A DNA stretch of 64,000 nucleotides from Rhizobium terricola. GTDB lineage: Bacteria; Pseudomonadota; Alphaproteobacteria; Rhizobiales; Rhizobiaceae. Made by a program: the position numbers and the translations under genes. The first letter of the stretch is position 1, and every line of letters begins with the position of its first letter. Positions 57,920-64,000 of the stretch are shown here, piece after piece. The notes below the pieces were generated by a model. It was not told the origin of the DNA. It worked only from the letters and a program-made list of their open reading frames with translations, and did not search any database. The stretch is from NCBI RefSeq assembly GCF_012927355.1, contig NZ_JABBGK010000009.1, positions 1 to 64,000 of the forward strand, in the 5' to 3' direction.

Positions 57920-58294
57920 ATGCGCTTTACCGTGCTCGCCACCTTTGCGGCGCTGGTCGCCTATGTCTGGTTTCTGCTCAAGGTGGCGCGGGCGCGCCAG
58001 CAGTTCGGCGTCGAGGCGCCGAAGACGACGGGCAATGCCGATTTCGAACGGATCTTTCGCGTGCAGCAGAACACGGTCGAGCAACTGGTGCTGTTCCTGC
58101 CCTCGCTCTGGCTGTTCGGCTTTTATGTTTCCGACGCGCTGGCGGGCCTCCTCGGCCTCGCCTGGACGGCGTCGCGGGTGCTCTATGCAGCCGAATATTA
58201 CGCCGACGCCAAGAAGCGCGGCCCGGGTGCGGCCCTCACCTTCCTGATCGGCATCATCCTGCTCGTCGGCGGCACGATCGGCGCGTTGATCTAG
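57920..58294 (+). CDS. MAPEG-family membrane protein
   Basis: The 124-residue protein has four membrane helices and the region ERIFRVQQNTVEQLVLFLPSLWLFG with the conserved R-x-x-x-N-x-x-E pattern of MAPEG proteins. A possible glutathione-dependent enzyme at the inner membrane; a distant relative of the protein encoded at 19858-20250. AAGGAATATTCG lies before the ATG. It converges with the DksA-like gene, the gap holding repeats and two terminator-like copies. Confidence 0.9.
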   Translation: MRFTVLATFAALVAYVWFLLKVARARQQFGVEAPKTTGNADFERIFRVQQNTVEQLVLFLPSLWLFGFYVSDALAGLLGLAWTASRVLYAAEYYADAKKRGPGAALTFLIGIILLVGGTIGALI

Positions 58295-58316
58295 GACACG
58301 GCGGCCGCGCGGGGAA

Positions 58317-58372
58317 CGAAAAAAGGGGCGTCCCTGCGCGCCCCTTTCCGGCATTGCTGCATTTCGGCCTGC
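58317..58372 (-). terminator. Terminator-bearing repeat, first copy
   Basis: The bases AAAGGGGCG/CGCCCCTTT form a nine-base stem; on the minus strand a T-run (TTTTTTCG) follows. The 56 bases (through TGCATTTCGGCCTGC) recur at 58631-58684 with several changes. The family B repeat at 58425-58539 lies between the copies. Confidence 0.65.
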
Positions 58373-58424
58373 GCCTGCGGTCCCGGTCCGCGGCCCTGTC
58401 CACCACTGCCCCTCTCCTCAATCC

Positions 58425-58539
58425 GCCCCTCATCCGCCTGCCGGCACCTTCTCCCCATGACTATGGGGAGAAGGGACAAGCGGCACCGCCTTGGCCATCC
58501 CCTCTCCCCGCGGGCGGGGAGAGGGTCAGGGTAAGGGGC
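58425..58539. repeat. Full-length intergenic repeat element (family B)
   Basis: Starts GCCCCTCATCCGCCTGCCGG, contains TTCTCCCC/GGGGAGAA and CTCTCCCCGC/GCGGGGAGAG hairpins and ends GGGTCAGGGTAAGGGGC. Same organisation as 1804-1915. Confidence 0.8.
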
Positions 58540-58630
58540 AGAGGGGGCCAGAGTGGAAGGGCAAAGGTCAGAGACACGTGTCAGCGTCAGGATGCGGGGG
58601 CGACAGGGGAAGAGCGCAGCGCCCTGAATC

Positions 58631-58684
58631 AAAAAAGGGGACGTCCCTGCGCCCCCTTCCCGGCATTGCTGCATTTCGGCCTGC
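58631..58684 (-). terminator. Terminator-bearing repeat, second copy
   Basis: A close repeat of 58317-58372 (AAAAAAGGGGACGTCCCTGC ... GGCATTGCTGCATTTCGGCC). On the minus strand the imperfect stem ends in CCCCTTTTTTG. It lies 106 bases after the DksA-like stop and is the better-placed terminator of the dksA/usp transcript. Confidence 0.6.
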
Positions 58685-58706
58685 CTTGCACCCCTGCGCG
58701 CAGGCC

Positions 58707-58763
58707 GCCCCTCATCCGCCGCCCATTCCTCAGCCCCATTTACGGGGAGAAGGAACAAGCGGC
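58707..58763. repeat. Partial intergenic repeat element (family B)
   Basis: Begins GCCCCTCATCCGCC and keeps the GGGGAGAAGGAACAAGCGGC part of family B, but the central palindrome is degraded and the right half missing. Ends about 28 bases before the DksA-like gene. Confidence 0.6.
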
Positions 58764-58790
58764 AGCGGCCGTTCGTCCCCCGACGAAACG

Positions 58791-59111
58791 TCACGCGCCC
58801 GAGGCGCATTCCTGGCAGAGCGGGGCATAGGGCACCGCGTCGAGGCGTTTTTCGGCGATCGGCTCGCCGCATTTGGCGCAGATGCCGAAGGTGCCCTTGG
58901 CGATGCGGTCGAGGGCGGCGTCGATCGCCTTCAGTTCCTTCTCACCGACCTGGCCGAACTCTTCCAGCACCTCGTCGTTTTCCGCCTCGATCGCCTGTTC
59001 CTCGCTGTCCTGGTCGCGGGTGCGGGAAAGATCGTTGTCGATCTTCTTCAGGCGAGTGAGGATCTCGTTCTGGCGGTCGCGCAGGATCTTTTCATATTTT
59101 TCGGTGTTCAT
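58791..59111 (-). CDS. DksA/TraR-family zinc-finger protein
   Basis: A 106-residue protein with an N-terminal coiled coil (EKYEKILRDRQNEILTRLKKID) and a C-terminal C4 zinc finger CAKCGEPIAEKRLDAVPYAPLCQEC. The tip of the coil has the DQDSEEQAIEAENDE segment instead of the DxxDxA of E. coli DksA, so it is a DksA/TraR relative that may act on RNA polymerase without needing ppGpp. It follows the usp gene by 61 bases on the same strand and is likely co-transcribed from the FNR/FixK-controlled promoter. Confidence 0.93.
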   Translation of the reverse strand: MNTEKYEKILRDRQNEILTRLKKIDNDLSRTRDQDSEEQAIEAENDEVLEEFGQVGEKELKAIDAALDRIAKGTFGICAKCGEPIAEKRLDAVPYAPLCQECASGA

Positions 59112-59172
59112 GCGGGCAGTTTCCTCGGTTTCTTCTTGTGTGTCGCGGGTTGTTCGTCGCGGCCGGTCCGGC

Positions 59173-59583
59173 TCAGCGATCGACCAGCACCGAGCATTTG
59201 GAATGGCGCACCACGCGGTCGGCGGTCGCGCCGATCAGATAGTTGGCGAGATCCGGCTTGTGCGAGGCGATGATGACCAGATCGGCGCCGTGCTCGTTGG
59301 CGGCGGCAAGGATCTCGCGGGCCGGTGCGCCGGAGCGGATCTCGACGCGGGCCTCGATGCCGGTCTTTTCCTTCAGCTCGACGAGCTTGCCCTTGCCGTC
59401 CTTGATCGCGCCCTCGATCGCATCGACCGGCAGTTCGATGGTGATGTAGCCCGGCATGTCCTCGATGACCGTCAGGAGGATGATTTCGCCGCCGGCGTCC
59501 AGAAGGGTTGCCGCCTTGCGCAGGATCTGTTCGCCGCGCTCGAGGGCTGCGCAATCCACCGGAACCACGATCTTCTTGTACAT
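59173..59583 (-). CDS. Universal stress protein (UspA family)
   Basis: The 136-residue protein has the family core: MYKKIVVPVDCA, VIIASHKPDLANYLIGATADRVVRHSKCSVLVDR, including the ATP-binding G-x2-G-x9-G-(S/T)-like loop (here GATADRVVRHSKCSV, imperfect). UspA proteins respond to stress and hypoxia; rhizobial usp genes are often controlled by FixK/FNR. The FNR/FixK box at 59668-59681 lies 85 bases upstream, an ideal distance for activation. First gene of a two-gene transcript with the DksA-like gene. Confidence 0.94.
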   Translation of the reverse strand: MYKKIVVPVDCAALERGEQILRKAATLLDAGGEIILLTVIEDMPGYITIELPVDAIEGAIKDGKGKLVELKEKTGIEARVEIRSGAPAREILAAANEHGADLVIIASHKPDLANYLIGATADRVVRHSKCSVLVDR

Positions 59584-59667
59584 GACCTTCTCCTATCCGG
59601 GCGGATCCAGACGCGGCCCGCCTCCCTTTCTTCCATCCTACATTCCTTCGCACGGCCTGTCGCCGCA
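59584..59667 (-). other. Leader region of the usp transcript
   Basis: No gene is visible. The FNR/FixK box centre at 59674.5 would place the transcription start near 59633 (a -41.5 site), giving a leader of about 50 bases and an AGGAGAAGG ribosome site (minus strand) before the usp ATG. Confidence 0.4.
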
Positions 59668-59681
59668 TTGATCAGGATCAA
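59668..59681. promoter_or_regulatory. FNR/FixK-type anaerobox
   Basis: TTGATCAGGATCAA is a perfect match to the consensus TTGAT-N4-ATCAA bound by FNR, FnrN and FixK. Located 85 bases before the usp start on the minus strand; it could also act on the divergent VOC gene 204 bases to the right. Low-oxygen induction of the usp-dksA pair is predicted. Confidence 0.8.
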
Positions 59682-59693
59682 TTTTCACGACGC

Positions 59694-59711
59694 ATGATCG
59701 TCAACGATCAT
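59694..59711. promoter_or_regulatory. 18-bp palindrome in the usp/VOC divergent region
   Basis: ATGATCGT-CA-ACGATCAT is a perfect eight-base inverted repeat with two central bases, immediately right of the FNR/FixK box. The gap is inside the divergent region and suits an operator for the VOC gene or a second regulator of usp. The binding protein is unknown. Confidence 0.45.
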
Positions 59712-59884
59712 CGAACGATAAATCTCCATTATCCGATCTTTCGTGAACGACGCCGAAGGCGCATATTCCTTTTCGACAACACAAGAACCCCGGGCCGGCC
59801 GGGCGCTTGAGGCAACTGCAGAGACCGCGGAAAAGAGCGGCGCAGGCCGGCGCCGACGCGGTCCACGGCAAGGAGCCAAACCAG

Positions 59885-60769
59885 ATGTCCGACGCAGCCC
59901 TTTCCTCCGAAGCCGAAAGCTTCGCCCTTACCCGCCCGATCCATGTCGGTCGCAGCCATCTCGTGGTTTCCGATCTCGACACCGTCTCGTCCTTCTACCA
60001 GGACATGCTCGGACTTTCGCTGATCGACAAGAGCGCGAGCGGGGTCACGCTCGGCGCCGGCACCCGGCCGCTGCTGACGCTCACGACCGCCCGGGACGTT
60101 TCCCGCCAGCCGCGCAACGCGGCCGGCCTCTTCCACACCGCCTTCCTCTTGCCCGATCGCGAGGAGCTCGGCCACTGGCTCGCCCATGCCGTTTCGCGTG
60201 GCGTCCGGCTCGACGGCGCCTCCGACCACCTGGTTTCCGAGGCGATCTACCTGTCCGACCCGGAAGGAAACGGCATCGAGATCTATCGGGACCGCCGGCC
60301 GGACGAATGGAATTTCAAGGCCGACGGCACCGTCGAGATGGCGACCTACGGGCTCGACCTGCAGGGGCTCTATGACGCGGCGCCGAAAACCCCGTGGGGA
60401 GGCATGACCGACCGTGCCGCGATCGGCCATATCCATCTGCAGGTGGGCAATATTCCGGAGGCCGACCGGTTTTACGAAGGGGTGCTGGGCCTCAAGAAGA
60501 TGGCGGTCTATCCGGGCGCGAGCTTCTTCGGCGCGGGCACCTATCACCACCACATCGCCGCCAATATCTGGAACAGCCGTGGCGCCACCAGCCGCAGCAC
60601 CGGCATGGCGGGCCTTTCGGACTATTCGCTGACCTTCAACGACCAGGCAGCCCTCGACAAGGCGCTCGCCACGCTGGAAACCCTGGAAATCCCGGTCAGC
60701 CGCACGGCGGAAGGCCATGCACTGAAGGACCCGTGGGGCATCGGCCTGACGCTCACCGCGTCGGCCTGA
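59885..60769 (+). CDS. VOC-family (glyoxalase/extradiol dioxygenase-like) two-domain protein
   Basis: A 294-residue protein with two VOC modules (about 20-140 and 170-290). Metal ligands can be seen in HVGRSHLVVSDLD (His), GNGIEIYRD (Glu), IGHIHLQVGN (His) and YHHHIAANIW. The layout resembles the CatE-like catechol 2,3-dioxygenase family, which oxidises aromatic rings or relates to glyoxalase-type chemistry. The start at 59885 (MSDAALSSEAESFAL) has GGAG nine bases upstream. Alone, divergent from usp. It could relate to the catabolic operon to the right, but is convergent with it. Confidence 0.9.
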   Translation: MSDAALSSEAESFALTRPIHVGRSHLVVSDLDTVSSFYQDMLGLSLIDKSASGVTLGAGTRPLLTLTTARDVSRQPRNAAGLFHTAFLLPDREELGHWLAHAVSRGVRLDGASDHLVSEAIYLSDPEGNGIEIYRDRRPDEWNFKADGTVEMATYGLDLQGLYDAAPKTPWGGMTDRAAIGHIHLQVGNIPEADRFYEGVLGLKKMAVYPGASFFGAGTYHHHIAANIWNSRGATSRSTGMAGLSDYSLTFNDQAALDKALATLETLEIPVSRTAEGHALKDPWGIGLTLTASA

Positions 60770-60799
60770 CCGGCAAGGCTTGCTTTCGGAAAAAAATCA

Positions 60800-60838
60800 G
60801 GAGCGGCCGCGCAAAGCAGCCGCTCCTTCGTTGTTTTG
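60800..60838. terminator. Bidirectional terminator
   Basis: GGAGCGGC (60800-60807) pairs perfectly with GCCGCTCC (60819-60826) over an eleven-base loop. T-rich bases follow on the plus strand (TTCGTTGTTTT) and a run of A precedes it, giving T on the minus strand. It lies between the convergent VOC gene and the outer-membrane protein gene and can end both transcripts. Confidence 0.75.
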
Positions 60839-60875
60839 GCGCGGGGTGTCGTCCGCGGCGGTTCTGCCCTGGCCC

Positions 60876-61748
60876 TCAGAAAACCTTCAGGAGACGGATC
60901 TGGGTAACCGTGTTTGACGGGCCGCCTTCGACATTGAAGTCCTTCGACAGCATGGCTTCGATCTGCACCGTCGGGGTCAGGAAGTGATTTGCGAAGATGC
61001 GCAGCGAATCCACCCGTGTCTTGCTTCCGGTATAGGCACCGTCGGAATAGGCCTCGCCGCCGAATTTTCCGGAATAGCCGATCGAGAACGACGTGCGCTG
61101 GGACGGCTGATAACGGAGATAGGTCTGGACCTGGTAGCTCGGGTCGCGGCTCAAGGTGACGCCGCCCTCGTCATGATCGCGGCTCAGCGCCACGTCGAAG
61201 GTGCCGTCGAAGAAGAAGCCGGCGCCCAGGCCCTGGATGAAGCCGATCTGCGGCGTGACCGTGTAGGTGCCCGATCCGATGCTGACGCCCGAGGCGTCGT
61301 AACTGCCGGTGGGCATCGTCAGGAAGGCGGTCGCAGCGAGCGTGGTGCCGGTCACCGGGTTCGACGGCTCGATCAGCCAGGCGGTCGCGCCGACGGTCAG
61401 GTCGCCGAGCCCGTTTGCCTCGTTGACCGCACTGCCGCCGATCTTCGCCTCGGTGAAGCCGCCATAGGGAAGATAGGCCTGCAGGCCATAGCGGACGCCG
61501 CCCGCATCGCCGTAGTAGAGAACCCGCGATACGGCGAGAACGGCGTCGACCTGAGTTCCGGGCACGTCGCCCACGCCCTCGACATTGAGTTCGTCGGCGG
61601 TCGAATACTGGAAATACTGCAGGGCGACCGCCGTTTCCGGCGGCAGCAGGGTGTAATCGCCGGGCGAAGTATCGATCGCGTGCGCCTGGAAGGCGGTCGC
61701 CAGCGATGCGACAAGGCTTGCCGCGCCCCAAAGTCTGTTGATGTTCAT
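60876..61748 (-). CDS. Outer-membrane protein, phenol/MetA-pathway transporter-like
   Basis: The 290-residue protein has a signal peptide (MNINRLWGAASLVASLATAFQAHA) and an all-beta pattern with aromatic ends on the strands, ending in ...TQIRLLKVF, typical of a beta-barrel. Segments such as TAWLIEPSNPVTGTTLAATAFLTMPTGSYD match the 'phenol MetA pathway' outer-membrane family thought to import hydrophobic substrates. The second of two ATGs (61748) has GGAGG six bases upstream. Last gene of the minus-strand operon with dehydrogenase and thiolase, whose substrate it could import. Confidence 0.87.
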   Translation of the reverse strand: MNINRLWGAASLVASLATAFQAHAIDTSPGDYTLLPPETAVALQYFQYSTADELNVEGVGDVPGTQVDAVLAVSRVLYYGDAGGVRYGLQAYLPYGGFTEAKIGGSAVNEANGLGDLTVGATAWLIEPSNPVTGTTLAATAFLTMPTGSYDASGVSIGSGTYTVTPQIGFIQGLGAGFFFDGTFDVALSRDHDEGGVTLSRDPSYQVQTYLRYQPSQRTSFSIGYSGKFGGEAYSDGAYTGSKTRVDSLRIFANHFLTPTVQIEAMLSKDFNVEGGPSNTVTQIRLLKVF

Positions 61749-61849
61749 TGTCATCCTCCTCTCCTTTTTGCCGTTGACGCCCGGTGGTTTGCCTGCCGCG
61801 GTGGAGATCATTCCCCTTCCGCGGCCGGGACACCGGGGCGTTTCGCGGA

Positions 61850-62623
61850 TCAGACCGCGGTGAAACCGCCGTCCACGGTCATGACCGCGCCATTGACGAA
61901 GCTCGCAGCGTCCGAACCGAGGAAGGAGACCAGCTCCGCGACCTCTGCCGGCGTGCCGTAGCGGCGCATGGGAACCATCTGCGTCATCATCGAGCGCACG
62001 GCCCCGTCGGGCATGTCCTTGCCCATCCCCTTTTCGACGTCGGTCATCATGCGCGACTCGATCGGACCGGGGTTGACGGCATTGGAGCGCACGCCGGCGG
62101 CACCGCATTCGGCGGCGACGCTGCGCATCAGGCCGAGGACCGCGTGCTTCGTGGCCGTGTAGGCGCAGATGAACGGTGTGCCGATCAGACCGCCGACCGA
62201 CGAGGTGACGATGATCGAGCCCTTGCCGGCCGCCAGCATGTGCGGAACCACGTGCTTGTAGCCGAGGAAGGCGCCGACCAGGTTGATGTCGACGATCTTG
62301 CGGAAGGCATCGGTCGGATAGGCCTGGATCGGGAAGAAGTGGCCCTCGATCCCGGCATTGTTGAAGAAGATGTCGATGCGGCCATGCGTCTTCACTGCCT
62401 GGGCGGCGTAGTTTTCGACGGCGGCCTCGTCGGTGACGTCGGCAACCACGGTCGTGCAGCCGGCGATGTCGCGGGCGAGTGCCGTCAGGGCAGCCTCGTC
62501 ACGGTCGACGGCAACGATGGACGCTCCCCGCGCCGCCATCAGCCGCGCGGTGGTGCCGCCGATCGCCCCACCGGCACCGGTGATCAGTGCAACCTTGCCC
62601 TTGAGATCAGTCTTGTCTTGCAT
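61850..62623 (-). CDS. Short-chain dehydrogenase/reductase (catabolic operon)
   Basis: A 257-residue classical SDR with ITGAGGAIGGTTARLM, NNAGIEG and YTATK (catalytic Tyr and Lys), ending VNGAVMTVDGG. FabG/BDH-like members act on 3-hydroxyacyl-CoA or cyclic alcohols. Located between the thiolase and the outer-membrane protein, so it likely oxidises the hydroxyacyl intermediate cleaved by the thiolase. Substrate class (fatty acid, sterol or aromatic) cannot be settled here. Confidence 0.94.
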   Translation of the reverse strand: MQDKTDLKGKVALITGAGGAIGGTTARLMAARGASIVAVDRDEAALTALARDIAGCTTVVADVTDEAAVENYAAQAVKTHGRIDIFFNNAGIEGHFFPIQAYPTDAFRKIVDINLVGAFLGYKHVVPHMLAAGKGSIIVTSSVGGLIGTPFICAYTATKHAVLGLMRSVAAECGAAGVRSNAVNPGPIESRMMTDVEKGMGKDMPDGAVRSMMTQMVPMRRYGTPAEVAELVSFLGSDAASFVNGAVMTVDGGFTAV

Positions 62624-62672
62624 CAGTCTTCTCCTCCGTTGTTGATCTGGTCAGATGTCCTGCGCTCTCCGT

Positions 62673-63818
62673 TCAGCCTGCCGGACTGGCAGCCTCCACG
62701 ACGGTGATGGTGCAGGATTTGGTGTCGGCTTCCTTGTCGCCGCCCATGCAGTGGGCGAGACCGATGTCGCCTGCCTCGCGCTTCTCCCGCAGGTAACGGG
62801 AGACCTCGATGATCTGGGCGATTCCGGTCGCTGCGACCGGATGGCCGCGCGACAGGAGCCCGCCCGACGGGTTGACCGGCACGCAGGCCGGATCGCCGGC
62901 GAGAAGGCGTTCAGCATAGCGTCCGCCCTCTCCGGGCGCGCACAGGCCGAGGCCCTCGTAATGCAGGATCTCGGCGATCGAGAAGGCGTCGTGGCATTCG
63001 ATGACAGAAAGATCGGCCACGGCAATTCCCGCCCGTTCATAGGCGCGTTCGGCGGTCCGGCTGTCGGTCTGCCACTCGGACAGGTCGGCCATCAGGTCGT
63101 AGCGCCCGCTGGTCAGCACCGAGGCGCGCACGCGTGCCCGCGCACCGGTCTGCCTTGCGAGGCGGTCGCTGACCAGGACGATCGCAGCCGCGCCGTCGGC
63201 GATCGGCGAACACTGAAGGCGCGTCAACGGATCGACGACCATCGGCGAGGCAAGGACGTCCGCGAGCGTCAGCGGCTCGCGCATCATCGCCAGCGGGTTT
63301 GCTGCCGCGGCACGGCGGTTCTTGACGGAAACAGCTGCGAGCTGCTCAGCTGTGGTGCCGAAGCGCTCCATGTGCCGGCTCGCCCTCAGCGCGAAACCCG
63401 CCGGCGTGACCCGCCCCAGCAGGGTGTCGGCGAGCGTCTTGCCGGAATCGATCAGGCCGAGCGCGGGATGGAACATCTTCTCGGCCCCGACGACCAGCGC
63501 CGCATCGACCTCCCCCGCCCGGATCGCCGTGCAGGCGATGTGGAATGCGGTCGAGCCCGACGTGCAGGCATTCTCCGTGTTGATGACGGCGCATCCGGCA
63601 AGTCCGACGTGGGCGAGCGCGTCCTGGCCGATCGTGAGGCTGCCCGAGAGCCGTGCGGCCAGGGCGTTGGCAAAGACCGCGAGCTCGATCTTCTGCGGCG
63701 CGAGGCCACAGTCCAGCAACGCGTCGCGCGCGGCCGTCGCGGCCAGCGTCTCGAGATCGGTGGCTTCGTGCCGGCCAAAGGAGGTCAGGCCCCACCCGGC
63801 GATCCAGGGCGTGATCAT
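62673..63818 (-). CDS. Thiolase-family acyltransferase (SCP2/DitF-like)
   Basis: The 381-residue enzyme has the nucleophile in NACTSGSTAFHIA, the His motif SRGHPVAATG and a C-terminal HCMGG (second active-site cysteine). The overall pattern resembles thiolases that pair with DUF35 OB-fold proteins (SCP2, steroid side-chain and benzylsuccinate-type thiolases) rather than fatty-acid thiolases. The OB-fold partner gene overlaps its start by four bases. Together they should cleave an acyl-CoA. The ATG at 63818 is well defined. Confidence 0.94.
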   Translation of the reverse strand: MITPWIAGWGLTSFGRHEATDLETLAATAARDALLDCGLAPQKIELAVFANALAARLSGSLTIGQDALAHVGLAGCAVINTENACTSGSTAFHIACTAIRAGEVDAALVVGAEKMFHPALGLIDSGKTLADTLLGRVTPAGFALRASRHMERFGTTAEQLAAVSVKNRRAAAANPLAMMREPLTLADVLASPMVVDPLTRLQCSPIADGAAAIVLVSDRLARQTGARARVRASVLTSGRYDLMADLSEWQTDSRTAERAYERAGIAVADLSVIECHDAFSIAEILHYEGLGLCAPGEGGRYAERLLAGDPACVPVNPSGGLLSRGHPVAATGIAQIIEVSRYLREKREAGDIGLAHCMGGDKEADTKSCTITVVEAASPAG

Positions 63819-64000
63819 GGCGCCGTTCCTTCCTTGCTGTTGCCTGAAGCCGGAACAAAGATCGGGCGCAGGCAGGGATTGCCGTCGTTGTCGACGCCGA
63901 TGGCGCGCAGGCGCAGCGCGACGCGGCTTCCGGGCGAAAGCTCCGTCTCGCCGTCGAAAAGGCCGAACAACCGGAGTGGTGCCGCGTCCAGATCGACGAA
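63815..64000 (-). CDS. OB-fold (DUF35) acyl-CoA-associated protein, partial at right edge
   Basis: The final 61 residues only: LRLFGLFDGETELSPGSRVAL, RAIGVDNDGNPCLRPIFVPA and the stop at 63815-63817. The pattern matches the C-terminal OB-fold of DUF35/Zn-ribbon proteins that bind and complement thiolases. The zinc-ribbon part lies beyond the window. It overlaps the thiolase start by four bases (ATGA), so the two are translated together. The upstream promoter of this operon is outside the window. Confidence 0.85.
   Translation of the reverse strand, partial: FVDLDAAPLRLFGLFDGETELSPGSRVALRLRAIGVDNDGNPCLRPIFVPASGNSKEGTAP

Noticed and set aside
1..64000. tRNA, rRNA or replication-origin sequences
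   Set aside because: No cloverleaf-like segment with CCA or GTTCGA-type loop, no rRNA stretch and no cluster of DnaA boxes was noticed; absence is by eye only.

Overview
The window is GC-rich DNA from an alphaproteobacterium, most likely a member of the Hyphomicrobiales (Rhizobiales), family Rhizobiaceae. The reasons are a Ros/MucR zinc-finger regulator, a complete seven-gene Mrp/Mnh antiporter operon, a SigF/NrsF pair, conserved rhizobial genes of unknown function (DUF1491, DUF2336, DUF5330, DUF6456), a perfect FNR/FixK box, and palindromic repeats scattered between genes. No tRNA, rRNA, CRISPR array or replication origin was seen.

Layout. 1-1,900 is accessory DNA: the end of an IS110 transposase, an IS1595 transposase remnant and two AT-richer orphan genes, one with a HEPN-like RNxxxH motif. 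2,000-4,800 holds a diguanylate cyclase, a secreted protein, an AhpD-like protein and a three-copy repeat array. 4,800-8,370 is a copper-resistance block (copA, cueR, copZ) with two CueR-type promoters. 8,840-10,060 has a CheW that ends in a chemoreceptor-like pentapeptide, and a MazEF-type pair. 10,140-12,370 is an AT-richer insertion with a two-domain exported protein (sugar-binding-protein fold plus alpha/beta hydrolase). 12,400-27,500 is mostly core chromosome: a class A penicillin-binding protein, a second diguanylate cyclase, a GreA-like factor, regulators, short-chain dehydrogenase, MAPEG protein, rhodanese and AI-2E exporter.

27,050-31,270 is the most coherent system: two tandem bufferin-type (DUF2282) copper-peptide precursors, their MNIO modifying enzyme (DUF692), the DUF2063 partner and a DoxX protein. 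They are divergent from an ECF sigma factor and its NrsF membrane anti-sigma factor. The two divergent promoters share one motif, GTAAC(A/G)-N16-CGTA. 31,376-33,514 is an isolated AT-rich gene for a 712-residue protein with a PIN-like centre, coiled coil and two membrane helices, a possible defence gene. 33,600-44,330 returns to core genes: a GH25 lipoprotein, a soluble chemoreceptor, a histidine kinase, a predicted small RNA, SufE, a DnaA-domain-IV-like protein, a secreted metalloprotease and MucR.

44,800-51,020 is the Mrp operon, with an inverted-repeat element inserted between mnhC and mnhD. 51,250-58,300 holds MsrB, a 48-residue membrane protein, an AraC-type regulator with membrane helices, a His-rich DMT transporter, an acetyltransferase, a hemolysin-III homologue and a second MAPEG protein. 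58,790-59,680 is a DksA-like/universal-stress-protein pair under an FNR/FixK box. The right end holds a VOC protein and a minus-strand CoA-dependent catabolic operon (OB-fold protein, thiolase, dehydrogenase, outer-membrane protein) whose beginning lies beyond the edge. Metal handling is a recurring theme: the CopA block, the bufferin block and the His-rich transporter.
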